A stretch of DNA of 43,911 bases from Darwinibacter acetoxidans_A (GCA_041936745.1 JBHGWS010000059.1:1-43911); one strand, 5' to 3'; counted from the first letter of the stretch, positions 15,271 through 23,963 are shown. Notes: generated by a model from the sequence alone, not told the origin. Program-made: numbers and translations.

Positions 15271-15382
15271 TTAACTCACCTCCCCTCTTATTTCAACATT
15301 AAGAGAAAGGTTCCTGTTAAGAAGGATACGTTTGTTTTGCGGCGAAAAGGTAGAACATCACAGTGTAAAGGAGAGACTTAAC

Positions 15383-17185
15383 GTGGGGAAACTTCCCGAA
15401 CGGCAGGAAATACCCGATGAACTGAAATGGAAGTTAGAGGACATTTACGCCACGAATGAAAAATGGGAGCGGGATTTAGCCAAAGCAAAGCAGGGTAGAG
15501 AAAGAATAGAGAAGTTGAAAGGGACCATCAAGTCCGGCCCCAGCCTTCTGCATGCTTTGAAGATAAGAGATGAAATGAATCTATTAATGAGCCGCCTGAT
15601 TGCTTATTCCAACATGAGAAAAGATGAAAATAACGCGGATCCCCTCTACCAAGGTTACGCCGATCAGGCGATGAGCACCGCGGTAGGTTTACAGGCGGCC
15701 GGTGCCTTTTTAGAGCCGGAGATCCTGGCTTTGGATGCGGCAGCGGTAAGAACCTGGCTGGAAGAAGTCCCCGGCCTGGAAGTTTACCGGCACCATCTTG
15801 AAAATATTTTGAGGCTGAAAGCGCATACCCTGCCTGCGGCAGAAGAAAAGCTTCTGGCAGGTGCAGGTGAGATAGCCCAAGCACCGGGGAACATCTTCCG
15901 CATGTTCAACAACGCGGATTTGAAATTTCCCCGAGTGAAAAACGATAAAGGGGAAACGGTGGAATTAACCCACGGCCGCTACATCCAATTCTTAGAATCA
16001 GAAAACAGAGAAGTGCGTAAAGGCGCCTTTGAAGCCATGTTTGAAACTTACGGCGAATGGAAAAACACTTTGGGGGCCACCTACCTGGCGGCGGTTAAAA
16101 AAGAACTCTTTTTCGCCAGGGCCCGGAAATACGAATCTTCGATTGAAGCATCTTTGGATCTGGATAACGTGCCGGTTGCAGTCTACGACAACCTGCTTAA
16201 GGTAATTGACGATCACCTCCACCTCTTACACCGCTACGTGCGTTTAAGAAGTAAGCTGTTAGGGCTGGACGAACTGCATATGTATGATTTATACGTACCG
16301 ATGGTGCCGGAAGCCCATGTGGAAATTTCCCGCGAAGAAGCCATCTCCATCGTGCGCCAAGGCCTGCACCCCTTGGGTGAACAATACTTGGCCGATTTAA
16401 ACAGAAGCTTTACGGAAGGCTGGATAGATTGGCTGGAAAACAGGGGTAAAACCAGCGGGGCCTACTCTTGGGGCACTTACGGCGTGCACCCGTACGTTTT
16501 ATTAAACTACCAAGAAAATTTGGACAATGTCTTTACTCTGGCGCATGAGTTAGGCCACGCCCTCCACACCTTTTATTCCAATCAAAAGCAGGAGTACATC
16601 AATTCGCGCTACACTATTTTTGTGGCGGAAGTAGCTTCAACTTTAAACGAGGCACTGCTCATCGACGATCTTTTGAAAAAAACCGAAGAGCCGAAAAGAA
16701 GAGCCTATCTTTTAAACCACTACTTAGAACAATTCCGCGGCACCGTGTTCAGGCAGACCATGTTTGCTGAGTTCGAAAAGTTAGTCCACGCTAAAGTAGG
16801 CGCAGGTGAAGCTGTTACAGCAGATCAGCTTTCTCAAATTTATTACGATCTGAATAAGAAGTATTTCGGCGCTGACATAGTCGTCGATGAATTAATCGCC
16901 ATGGAATGGGCCAGGATACCCCACTTTTACCGCCCCTTCTATGTTTATAAGTATGCTACGGGCTTTTCTGCGGCAGTTGCCTTATCGGAGCAGATCTTAA
17001 ATGAAGGGGAGCCTGCTGTTAACGCTTATTTGGAATTTTTAGGTGCGGGCGGTTCCGACTACCCACTCGATCTGTTAAGGGCAGCCGGCGTTGATTTGGG
17101 AACACCCCGGCCGATCAAGTTGGCAATGGGCGTTTTTGAAAATCTCTTAGGCGAGTTAGAAGCACTTTCAGAAACCGAACTTTAA
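15383..17185 (+). CDS. pepF: Oligoendopeptidase F (M3B family)
   Basis: This 600-residue cytosolic zinc metallopeptidase hydrolyses oligopeptides of roughly 7-17 residues. The catalytic HELGHALH lies near residues 388-395, with the third zinc ligand Glu downstream in FVAEVASTLNEALL. The M3 N-terminal helical domain begins WKLEDIYATNEKWERD, and the C-terminal YKYATGFSAAVALSEQIL segment carries conserved Tyr residues. GTG 15383 is chosen because AAAGGAGAG sits 8 nt upstream and the N-terminus matches the family length. An in-frame TTG at 15332 would add 17 atypical residues. The 3' end overlaps the convergent beta-barrel gene by 18 bp. Confidence 0.95.
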   Translation: MGKLPERQEIPDELKWKLEDIYATNEKWERDLAKAKQGRERIEKLKGTIKSGPSLLHALKIRDEMNLLMSRLIAYSNMRKDENNADPLYQGYADQAMSTAVGLQAAGAFLEPEILALDAAAVRTWLEEVPGLEVYRHHLENILRLKAHTLPAAEEKLLAGAGEIAQAPGNIFRMFNNADLKFPRVKNDKGETVELTHGRYIQFLESENREVRKGAFEAMFETYGEWKNTLGATYLAAVKKELFFARARKYESSIEASLDLDNVPVAVYDNLLKVIDDHLHLLHRYVRLRSKLLGLDELHMYDLYVPMVPEAHVEISREEAISIVRQGLHPLGEQYLADLNRSFTEGWIDWLENRGKTSGAYSWGTYGVHPYVLLNYQENLDNVFTLAHELGHALHTFYSNQKQEYINSRYTIFVAEVASTLNEALLIDDLLKKTEEPKRRAYLLNHYLEQFRGTVFRQTMFAEFEKLVHAKVGAGEAVTADQLSQIYYDLNKKYFGADIVVDELIAMEWARIPHFYRPFYVYKYATGFSAAVALSEQILNEGEPAVNAYLEFLGAGGSDYPLDLLRAAGVDLGTPRPIKLAMGVFENLLGELEALSETEL

Positions 17186-17731
17186 GCCCAGCCGCTGCAG
17201 GGTGCCGTCTAAAGTACGGCTGTAAAGAACTTGGCTGTGCAGGCCGTTTAAACCGAAGTGGTGGAGCTGATAAGTTAAAAGGGAGTTTTCCGTATAGTGC
17301 AGGTGGGCCCCAACGGCCCATCTTTCATTAACGGCGAAATTCAAGCCTAAATCTAAAACCGCTTTGGGGCCGCAGCTGAAAAAGAAATAGGTTAAAAGGG
17401 GATCAGCTAAGGTTTCAAAGCCCGCCGTCAGTTCAAGCCCCGCTTTGCTGTTGTAAGCTGCGGCAAGCCTGCCTAAAGTGTTTTCGCTTAAAGGGGGCTG
17501 CAGAAGAAGTGCAGCCTCCGGCTCCAGGCGCCAGGGGCCGGTCAAAGCTTTTAAATCAGTTTTGAGGGATAAATGCTTCCGGAGGGGCCAGAGGGCGCCT
17601 GCCTTTAAAGTATAAATCTTCTCCTGCCGGTAAGGGGAACTCCAGATTTCCAAATCGAAAGAGTAATAGGCTTGCATTGGAGCCGTTACGAGAAGCAGAA
17701 TTAAAAAAACGCCGCTTATTTTTCCAAGCAA
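17168..17731 (-). CDS. Secreted beta-barrel-like protein (possible outer-membrane protein)
   Basis: This 187-residue product starts at TTG 17731, 7 nt after AGGAGG. It has an N-terminal signal peptide (KISGVFLILLLVTAPMQA, cleavage before YYSFDLE). The mature part is made of amphipathic beta strands with aromatic belts, for example LSLKTDLKALTG, LELTAGFETL and RWAVGAHLHYTENS, and it ends LGLKFGF with a terminal Phe. This matches small outer-membrane barrels assembled by BamA. I do not recognise a precise family. Its start lies 12 bp after the C39-like gene on the same strand. The frame stays open far upstream through that gene, but that part is a shadow. An outer membrane would be needed for the inferred role. 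Confidence 0.65.
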   Translation of the reverse strand: MLGKISGVFLILLLVTAPMQAYYSFDLEIWSSPYRQEKIYTLKAGALWPLRKHLSLKTDLKALTGPWRLEPEAALLLQPPLSENTLGRLAAAYNSKAGLELTAGFETLADPLLTYFFFSCGPKAVLDLGLNFAVNERWAVGAHLHYTENSLLTYQLHHFGLNGLHSQVLYSRTLDGTLQRLGLKFGF

Positions 17732-17742
17732 ATTAAAACCTC

Positions 17743-18276
17743 CTAGTAGGGGACACCCAGCCGCAGCAGCTTTAAACGCCTGTCCGCTCCGGCCAAAAGT
17801 TTTTTTACTCCGGGCAGTTCGGCAAGTTGGGGGAAATAAAGGGTGTAACCGCTGAAATTTTGTAAAAAGTCTTTTTTGGAAACGGCCGCAACGCCTAAGG
17901 CGGGATCGGCAATAAGCAGGTTTTCTTGCACTAATCCCAATAAGACGACGAAATGGCCGGTTTCTCCCCGCAGGTGGGCGATTAAGGGGCGGTTGGGAAA
18001 ATGGGTAAAAAAATGCAGAAGCTGCTGCCAGTTTAACTGATACCCTTCGGTTAAAAGGCCGTGTGCTTCCAGATAGCGGGCCAATTGGCCCAGGGAAACA
18101 TCCTTTTTTTCTTCCGGCCAAGGCCGGCTGCTGAAACCTGCCAAATGCAGGATTGTGGCCGCCGCGGCAGGCCCGCAGTCCCACTCCGCGGTTTGCCCCG
18201 TTGTGCCTTCGTATCTGGTTGTCGTGTAGGGCACCAGCCGGTTGTTGAGTAAACAGAGCAGAAGCAAAAATCGCAT
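17743..18276 (-). CDS. C39-like cysteine peptidase domain protein
   Basis: This 177-residue protein has a short hydrophobic N-terminus (MRFLLLLCLLNNRLV) and a papain-like C39 domain. The oxyanion Gln and catalytic Cys appear in GQTAEWDCGPAAAATILHL, the catalytic His in TGHFVVLLGLV and the Asp in IADPALGV. Double-glycine leader peptidases carry this domain fused to ABC exporters. Here it is stand-alone and probably exported, so its target may be the adjacent barrel protein or another envelope protein. ATG 18276 is preferred over GTG 18285 because GGAGG is 9 nt from the ATG and abuts the GTG. It heads a two-gene unit with the beta-barrel gene, under a good SigA promoter. Confidence 0.85.
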   Translation of the reverse strand: MRFLLLLCLLNNRLVPYTTTRYEGTTGQTAEWDCGPAAAATILHLAGFSSRPWPEEKKDVSLGQLARYLEAHGLLTEGYQLNWQQLLHFFTHFPNRPLIAHLRGETGHFVVLLGLVQENLLIADPALGVAAVSKKDFLQNFSGYTLYFPQLAELPGVKKLLAGADRRLKLLRLGVPY

Positions 18277-18297
18277 TAATTTCACCCTCCCACCGCC

Positions 18298-18326
18298 ATT
18301 GTATAGAATAGTGCAAATAATGTCAA
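18298..18326 (-). promoter_or_regulatory. SigA promoter for the C39/beta-barrel genes
   Basis: On the minus strand a consensus TTGACA, 17 nt spacer, TACAAT. It lies about 22 bp upstream of the C39 start, so the leader is short. Confidence 0.75.
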
Positions 18327-18344
18327 CAATATTTAGAAAAGTTT

Positions 18345-18350
18345 TATAAT
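18345..18350 (+). promoter_or_regulatory. Probable -10 element of the murQ operon promoter
   Basis: TATAAT on the plus strand, about 95 bp upstream of the murQ ATG. The -35 position holds only a weak match (GTCAAC region), suggesting activator dependence or weak expression. It is divergent from the C39 promoter. Confidence 0.45.
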
Positions 18351-18444
18351 AAAAGAATTACTCTCTAAGGGATGGTTCGGGAAGGATTTTTTACTAAGAG
18401 TGCGAATTAGATCATAGACTAAACCAAGAAGGGTGTTATTGTAT

Positions 18445-19383
18445 ATGGAGCACGGAAAAGGGCTGGAAAAACTGACTACGGAATCTCAAAACCAAGCCAC
18501 AAGGAATATTGATACTTTACCTACGGAAGATGTGGTAACCTTAATCGTTAAGGAGGACGAACAAGTCCTGGCAGCGGTCCGAAAAGAAATCCCGCAGATT
18601 GTGGCCGCCGCGGAGCTTTTAACGGGGGTTTTAAAGCAAAACGGCCGTATTATTTATATGGGTTCCGGTACCAGCGGGCGCTTGGGCGTTTTGGACGCCG
18701 CGGAACTTCTGCCTACTTTCGGCGTCGGTGAAGATCAAATCAAAGCTATCATCGCCGGGGGTAAAGGAGCCATGTTTGTTGCTGTGGAACAAGCGGAGGA
18801 CGATTACGAAGCGGGCATCAAAGATTTTCTGGCAGAAAACCCCGGGCCGCAAGATGCTTTGGTCGCTATTTCCGCCAGCGGCCGCACGCCTTATGTTTTG
18901 GCCGCTTTAAAAAAGGCAAACGAGCTGGGGGCCACGACGATCGGCCTGACCTGCAATGCCGACTCAGCCATCTCTAAACTGGCTCAGGTAACCATTGCCC
19001 CCGTGGTGGGGCCGGAAGTTGTTACCGGTTCGACGCGCATGAAAGCGGGGACGGCGCAAAAAATTGTCTTGAACACTTTGAGCACAACGGTTATGATTAA
19101 GATTGGCAAGGTCTACCAAAATTGGATGGTGGACATGGTGCCCACAAATGCTAAACTGGTGCGGCGGGCGGAAAGGATGGTCATGGAAGCCGCGCAATCT
19201 TCCGAAGAAGCTGCTAAAGAGGCCCTAAAAAAGGCCGATTTTAATATTAAGGCGGCCATTGTCATGCTGAAAGCGGGCTGTAACTATGCCCGGGCCCAAT
19301 CCCTGCTTAAAAGAGCGGACGGTGTTGTGGGCAGGGCCTTGGCAATCGCCGAGCAGGAAAGTAGGGCGGAAGATGTTGGTTAA
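18445..19383 (+). CDS. murQ: N-acetylmuramic acid 6-phosphate etherase
   Basis: This 312-residue cytosolic enzyme cleaves the lactyl ether of MurNAc-6-phosphate to GlcNAc-6-phosphate plus D-lactate in peptidoglycan recycling. The opening LTTESQNQATRNIDTL is family-specific. The SIS domain contains GSGTSGRLGVLDAAELLPTF (sugar-phosphate loop and a catalytic Glu) and the second acidic motif EQAEDDYEAG; GSTRMKAGTAQKIVLN completes the site. ATG 18445 is chosen; a GTG at 18433 overlaps the AAGAAGG site. It is first in an operon with namZ, the regulator gene, the kinase gene and nagZ, and overlaps namZ by 11 bp. Confidence 0.97.
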   Translation: MEHGKGLEKLTTESQNQATRNIDTLPTEDVVTLIVKEDEQVLAAVRKEIPQIVAAAELLTGVLKQNGRIIYMGSGTSGRLGVLDAAELLPTFGVGEDQIKAIIAGGKGAMFVAVEQAEDDYEAGIKDFLAENPGPQDALVAISASGRTPYVLAALKKANELGATTIGLTCNADSAISKLAQVTIAPVVGPEVVTGSTRMKAGTAQKIVLNTLSTTVMIKIGKVYQNWMVDMVPTNAKLVRRAERMVMEAAQSSEEAAKEALKKADFNIKAAIVMLKAGCNYARAQSLLKRADGVVGRALAIAEQESRAEDVG

Positions 19384-20521
19384 ACCCGGCCTTGAAAGGT
19401 TTTTAGCCAACCTGGCGGATTATGTGGGCGAAAAGAAAATTGGCTTGATTACAAACCATAGTGCAGTGGATTCCCGTTTACGCTCGGGTCTAAAGCTGTT
19501 AACTAAAACGGGCAAGGTGGGTGCCTTGTTTGGTTTGGAACACGGTGTCAGGGGCAATGTGCAGGCGGGCGAGCAGGTCAAATCGGTCGTGGATAGCAAG
19601 ACAGGGCTGCCAATTTTCAGCCTTTACGGCGAAACAAGGAGGCCGACGGCTGAGATGGTGGCGGATATTGACTGCTTGGTCTTTGATCTGCAGGATGTAG
19701 GCTGCCGTTTTTATACTTATCTTTATTCTCTGCTTTATTGTCTGGAAGCAGCGGCCCAATTTAATTTACCTATCTTCGTCTTAGATCGGCCCAACCCTTT
19801 GGGCGGAGAGATTGTCAGCGGTAACATCCTGAAAGAGGAATTTATCTCCTTCGTCGGTTATCCTCTGCCGATCCGCTATGGTTTAACGATCGGCGAGATC
19901 GCCCTTTATTTTAATGAAACCAGGGCGATTCAAGCTGATTTAACAGTAGTAAAGCTGGCAGGCTGGCAGCGCGGTTTTTATTGGGAGGCAACCGGTTTAA
20001 ACTGGGTGGCACCTTCACCTAATATGCCGACGGCCCAAACAGCTTTAGTCTACCCGGGCACTTGCTTGCTGGAAGGGACTAACCTTTCGGAAGGGAGGGG
20101 CACAGCTCTGCCCTTTGAAATTATTGGGGCCCCCTGGCTGGATGGAGAAATGTTGGCGGAAAGGCTCAACAAACAAAAGCTGCCCGGTGTAATTTTCCGG
20201 CCCGCTTACTTTACCCCCAGCTTCAGTAAGTACGCAGGGGAACTATGTAAGGGAGTTCAGCTGCATGTTACGGCGGCGGCAAAATTCGATCCCATCCGGG
20301 CCGCGGTCAAACTTTTAGGGGCAGTTGCCGCAAACTACGAGGAATTTGAATTTCTCGCCCCGCCCGGCCGCCGTTTCTTTTTCGATCTGCTGGCCGGAGA
20401 CAATAAGCTGCGCCTCCTTTTAGAGGCGGGGGATTGGGCGGGTTTAGAGGATCTCCTGCAAGAATGGGAACAGGAAGCAGGGAAGTTTGCCCGGGACCGC
20501 CGGGAGTTTTTCTTGTATTAA
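19373..20521 (+). CDS. namZ: Exo-beta-N-acetylmuramidase NamZ-like (DUF1343)
   Basis: This 382-residue member of the DUF1343 family (PF07075) corresponds to NamZ, which releases MurNAc from the non-reducing end of peptidoglycan fragments. Family motifs are IGLITNHSAVDSRLRSG at the start, VFDLQDVGCRFYTYLYSL, LDRPNPLGGEIVSGN and PTAQTALVYPGTCLLEGTN, with the GRGTALPFEIIGAPW segment after. No signal peptide is present, so unlike secreted relatives it should act in the cytosol on imported disaccharides. ATG 19373 follows AGGGCGGAAG inside the end of murQ. The link to murQ and nagZ strongly supports the wall-recycling role. Confidence 0.92.
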   Translation: MLVKPGLERFLANLADYVGEKKIGLITNHSAVDSRLRSGLKLLTKTGKVGALFGLEHGVRGNVQAGEQVKSVVDSKTGLPIFSLYGETRRPTAEMVADIDCLVFDLQDVGCRFYTYLYSLLYCLEAAAQFNLPIFVLDRPNPLGGEIVSGNILKEEFISFVGYPLPIRYGLTIGEIALYFNETRAIQADLTVVKLAGWQRGFYWEATGLNWVAPSPNMPTAQTALVYPGTCLLEGTNLSEGRGTALPFEIIGAPWLDGEMLAERLNKQKLPGVIFRPAYFTPSFSKYAGELCKGVQLHVTAAAKFDPIRAAVKLLGAVAANYEEFEFLAPPGRRFFFDLLAGDNKLRLLLEAGDWAGLEDLLQEWEQEAGKFARDRREFFLY

Positions 20522-20547
20522 ACTGAAATCACTGAGGAGGAATAGCT

Positions 20548-21411
20548 GTGAATGCCCAACTTGATAACACTTTACTGCATTTAAGAAGCATTTACCCCAC
20601 ACTGCGCCCCGCGGAACAGCGGGTTGCGGAAAGAATTTTGGAAGAGCCGGAGAAAATTGTGCACCTTTCCATTACCGAGTTGGGCAAGCTTGCGGATGTC
20701 AGCGACGCCACCGTGGTGAAATTCTGCAAACGCCTCGGTTATAAAGGCTTTCAGCAGTTTAAAATTCTGCTGGCTCAGGATGTGGCGACTAAGCCCGAGC
20801 CCATCTACGGGGAAGTGGAACCGGGCGAAGATGTGGCGACGATTAAGGAAAAGATTTTTCAAGCCAATATTACAGCTCTGCAGGATACCGCTCAGGTTTT
20901 GGATGCGGACTGCCTGAAAAAAGCGGTCAGCGCCATCAGCAGTGCCGGTGAAACGCATTTTTACGGCCTGGGGGCTTCCGGGATCGTGGCTTTGGATGCG
21001 GAGCAAAAGTTCTCCCGGATCGGCTTAAGGGCAGCCGCCTTTGTGGACAGCCATATGCAGATCACTCGGGGGTCTTTATTAAAAGTGGGGGATGTGGCCG
21101 TCGGCATTTCTTATTCGGGGGAAACAATTGAAATCGTCGATGCTTTATGCACGGCAAAAGAGGCCGGTGCACTGACTATTGCCATTACGAACTTTTCCCA
21201 ATCGGTGGTGGCCCGGACAGCCGATCTCGTTTTGCTTACTTCTTCCCGGGAAAACATCTTCCGCAGTGGTGCCATCTCTTCGCGCATCGCCCAGTTAAGT
21301 ACCATCGATACCTTATTTATCGCCGTAGCCTTGGTGGCTTACGCACAGTCGAAAAAGTCTATCGAAAAAACAAGGGAAGCCTTAGACAGGCGCAACTTGG
21401 AAAGGCGTTAA
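20548..21411 (+). CDS. MurR/RpiR-family transcriptional regulator
   Basis: This 287-residue regulator has an N-terminal HTH_6 domain (residues 1-80, with ITELGKLADVSDATVVKFCKRLGYKGFQQFK) and a C-terminal SIS domain (about 120-270, with THFYGLGASGIVALDA, VGISYSGETIEIVDAL and LTIAITNFSQSVVA) that binds phosphosugars. By position it should sense MurNAc-6-P or GlcNAc-6-P and control this operon, as MurR does; I saw no clear operator. GTG start with GAGGAGGAATAGCT upstream. It lies 26 bp after namZ and 6 bp before the kinase gene. Confidence 0.93.
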   Translation: MNAQLDNTLLHLRSIYPTLRPAEQRVAERILEEPEKIVHLSITELGKLADVSDATVVKFCKRLGYKGFQQFKILLAQDVATKPEPIYGEVEPGEDVATIKEKIFQANITALQDTAQVLDADCLKKAVSAISSAGETHFYGLGASGIVALDAEQKFSRIGLRAAAFVDSHMQITRGSLLKVGDVAVGISYSGETIEIVDALCTAKEAGALTIAITNFSQSVVARTADLVLLTSSRENIFRSGAISSRIAQLSTIDTLFIAVALVAYAQSKKSIEKTREALDRRNLERR

Positions 21412-21417
21412 ACTTAT

Positions 21418-22401
21418 ATGTATGTCTTAGGGTTAGACTGCGGTGGTTCTTCTACCCAGGCTTTATTAATAACAAAAGGTGGCAGATTTTTAGGCTTCGG
21501 CCAAGGGGGCCCCGCTAATTTTACCTCCAACGGGGCGGCAGGCGTGTTGGCATCTGTTCAAGAAGCCGTCTTAGAGGCCCTGCTTGCAGCTGAGTTAGAT
21601 TTTGGTCTGCTTTTTGAGCGGGGCGTACTTTTAGCTTTAGGTGTTTCCGGTGCCGCGCGGCCCGGGGAACTTGTGATCTTAAAGAAAGCTTTTTTAAAAG
21701 AAGGCTATACAAACGTCGTTATCCACCACGATGCGGCAATAGCCCTTTTAGGTGCTTTAAGCGGAGCAGACGGCGTTGCGGTTATTGCCGGCACGGGCTC
21801 AATTGCTTATGGCGTGAAGGGCCCGGCTTCTGTCCGGGTCGGCGGCTGGGGTTATTTACTGGGCGATGAAGGCAGCGCCTTTTCTCTGGCTGTTAGCGCT
21901 TTAAGGCTTATTATGCAGAGCTTTGACGGCAGGCGCAAAGAAGATGAAAAGCTGCAAGAAGCCGCCCTGCAGTATTTTCAGGTGGAAAGCTTAGAGCAGT
22001 TGGTACCCCTAATTTATAAGCTGCCTTTAGATCGGCCGTTTATCGGCGGCTTCAGCCGCAAAATCACCGCTTTGGCCGCCCAGGGCCATCCCGCATCGCA
22101 AGAGATTTTGCAAGAAGCGGGCCGCCAGTTGGGACGCTTAGCGATCGCGGCCTTGCAGGGGCTCGGTTCAGCTGATTCTCCCGGCAGAGTTGCGGCCTGC
22201 GGCGGGGTTTTTCAAGCGGGCAAGCTTTTACTGACGCCCATGGAGGCGGAAATCAAGCGCCATGCCGCGGGCCAAGAGGTGACTTTACCCGACTTTCCCC
22301 CGGTGGTTGGCGCAGTTTTTTTGGGGCTGCAAGTACTGGGCATTGAGATAAATGAAGCTGCCGCGGCGCTGCGGTTAGAAATAGAAAAAGGAGGTTTTTG
22401 A
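21418..22401 (+). CDS. BadF/BadG-type aminosugar kinase (GlcNAc/MurNAc kinase)
   Basis: This 327-residue kinase has an intact ASKHA ATP site: phosphate-1 MYVLGLDCGGSSTQALL, the HHDAAIALLGALSG segment with the catalytic Asp, phosphate-2 GVAVIAGTGSIAYGV, then GGWGYLLGDEGSAF, and adenosine motif RVAACGGVFQAGK. In this operon it probably phosphorylates GlcNAc and/or MurNAc (MurK-like), supplying the MurQ substrate without a PTS. Sugar preference cannot be read from the sequence. ATG 21418 lacks a strong SD but is only 6 bp from the previous stop, so coupling is likely. The start of nagZ follows immediately. Confidence 0.92.
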   Translation: MYVLGLDCGGSSTQALLITKGGRFLGFGQGGPANFTSNGAAGVLASVQEAVLEALLAAELDFGLLFERGVLLALGVSGAARPGELVILKKAFLKEGYTNVVIHHDAAIALLGALSGADGVAVIAGTGSIAYGVKGPASVRVGGWGYLLGDEGSAFSLAVSALRLIMQSFDGRRKEDEKLQEAALQYFQVESLEQLVPLIYKLPLDRPFIGGFSRKITALAAQGHPASQEILQEAGRQLGRLAIAALQGLGSADSPGRVAACGGVFQAGKLLLTPMEAEIKRHAAGQEVTLPDFPPVVGAVFLGLQVLGIEINEAAAALRLEIEKGGF

Positions 22402-22403
22402 GC

Positions 22404-23963
22404 TTGGAACATCTATCGCTGAAGGAAAAGGTGGGCCAATTAATGATGTTTGGCTTTGCGGGCAAAGCCATACCACCTCATATTGAAAAATTTATCACTG
22501 AGGGAAATTTAGGCGGAATCATCCATTTCTCCCGCAATATCGATGATCCAAAGCAGATCCGGGCCTTAAATGATGAATTACAGGCCTTAGCCAAGCGAAG
22601 CCCCAGCGGTTTAGATCTGTTAATCTCCATCGACCAAGAAGGCGGTTCTGTCGTCCGGTTAACTAACGGCGTCAGCGTCTCGCCGGGCAACATGGCCTTG
22701 GGTGCAGCGGATTCGGCTGAGTTAGCCGAACAAGTGGGCCAGGTGATGGGCGAAGAGCTGAGGGCCGCGGGCTTCAATATTAATTTAGCCCCCTGTTTAG
22801 ATGTAAATAACAACTCAAAGAATCCCGTGATCGGCGTTCGCTCCTTCGGCTCCGATCCCGTTAAAGTAGCTGAATTAGGCTCAGCTTTGATCAGGGGCCT
22901 GCAGCGGCACCTGGCCGCCGTCGGCAAACATTTTCCCGGCCACGGCGATACCCACGTTGATTCGCATTTAAGCCTGCCGGTGATCGATCACTCTTGGGAG
23001 CGCTTAGAAGCCGTGGAATTAGTACCTTTTAAAAAGGCAATAGAAACAGGGGTTAAAGGCATTTTAGCCGCCCACGTCTTTTTCCCGACCCTGGAGCCCA
23101 ACCCTAATCTGCCGGCAACTTTATCACCGGCGGTTTTAACTAAACTTCTCCGGGAGCGGTTAGGCTTTACCGGTTTGATTTTAACCGACTGTATGGAGAT
23201 GGAGGCAATTACTAAAAATTTCTCTTTAGGAGAAGCCGCCGTTTTAACTATTGAGGCGGGCAGCGATATTGTTATAGTGAGCCACACGCCGGAGAGGCAA
23301 AAAGAAGCGGTCCGGGCAGTGGTGGAAGCGGTTGAAAGGGGCAGGATCCCCGAGGAGCGGATTGACGAATCATTGGCGCGAATTTACGCTTTGAAAAAGG
23401 GCTTCCGGGCAGACAGCCAAAAACCCGCTTCACTCAGCGGGGCCGCCAAATCCGACGTGATGGCGGCAGCTGTAGAAAAAAGCTTAACGGTAGTGCGGGG
23501 AAAGAATGAGCTGCCGCTTCAGCGGGGGCCTGTTTATGTAATAGAAACTGCTGCCCAAGCAACCTCTATAGCTGAAGAGAAAATTGAAGGCAGTACTACT
23601 TTGGCGGACGCTTTAGCTAAAGAAGGCTTTACAGTTGAGAGGGAACAGGTCGGTTTAACCGTAGGCGGAGGAGAAATAAAAAGGCTGGCTGCCAAAGCCG
23701 CCAACCATTCTTTAGTTATAATTGTGGCCCAGGATGCCCACCGCCACGCGGGGCAGGCAGAAATGATCCGCCAGGTTGCCGCTGCCTCCAAAACAATTGT
23801 CATCGGCGCCCGCACGCCTTATGAATTGACCGCCCTGCCTAATGCAGCTGCTTATATTGCGGTTTACACCAACCGTGCCTTTGTGTGGCCCCAGGTCGCA
23901 GCTTTGCTTGTGGGCAAAATAAAAGGGCAGGGTAGGCTGCCCGTTACTTTAAACGAAAACTAA
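22404..23963 (+). CDS. nagZ: Beta-N-acetylhexosaminidase, glycoside hydrolase family 3
   Basis: This 519-residue GH3 enzyme removes GlcNAc from wall-derived GlcNAc-MurNAc (peptides). The TIM barrel (1-340) contains GKHFPGHGDTHVDSHLSLP with the Asp-His dyad, IDQEGG, and the nucleophile Asp in LILTDCMEMEAI. A second alpha/beta domain (about 350-519) makes it the longer Gram-positive type. No signal peptide is seen, so it acts in the cytosol. TTG 22404 is preferred because AAGGAGG ends 9 nt upstream; TTG 22398 is nearer to it. It is the last gene of the recycling operon and ends 4 bp into the convergent exonuclease gene. Confidence 0.95.
   Translation: MEHLSLKEKVGQLMMFGFAGKAIPPHIEKFITEGNLGGIIHFSRNIDDPKQIRALNDELQALAKRSPSGLDLLISIDQEGGSVVRLTNGVSVSPGNMALGAADSAELAEQVGQVMGEELRAAGFNINLAPCLDVNNNSKNPVIGVRSFGSDPVKVAELGSALIRGLQRHLAAVGKHFPGHGDTHVDSHLSLPVIDHSWERLEAVELVPFKKAIETGVKGILAAHVFFPTLEPNPNLPATLSPAVLTKLLRERLGFTGLILTDCMEMEAITKNFSLGEAAVLTIEAGSDIVIVSHTPERQKEAVRAVVEAVERGRIPEERIDESLARIYALKKGFRADSQKPASLSGAAKSDVMAAAVEKSLTVVRGKNELPLQRGPVYVIETAAQATSIAEEKIEGSTTLADALAKEGFTVEREQVGLTVGGGEIKRLAAKAANHSLVIIVAQDAHRHAGQAEMIRQVAAASKTIVIGARTPYELTALPNAAAYIAVYTNRAFVWPQVAALLVGKIKGQGRLPVTLNEN

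Noticed and set aside
17744..18316. A 382-residue minus-strand frame joining upstream sequence to the beta-barrel protein
   Set aside because: The upstream part is low-complexity Arg/Pro/Ser sequence in another frame of the C39 gene. The signal peptide and an AGGAGG at 17731 mark the true start.
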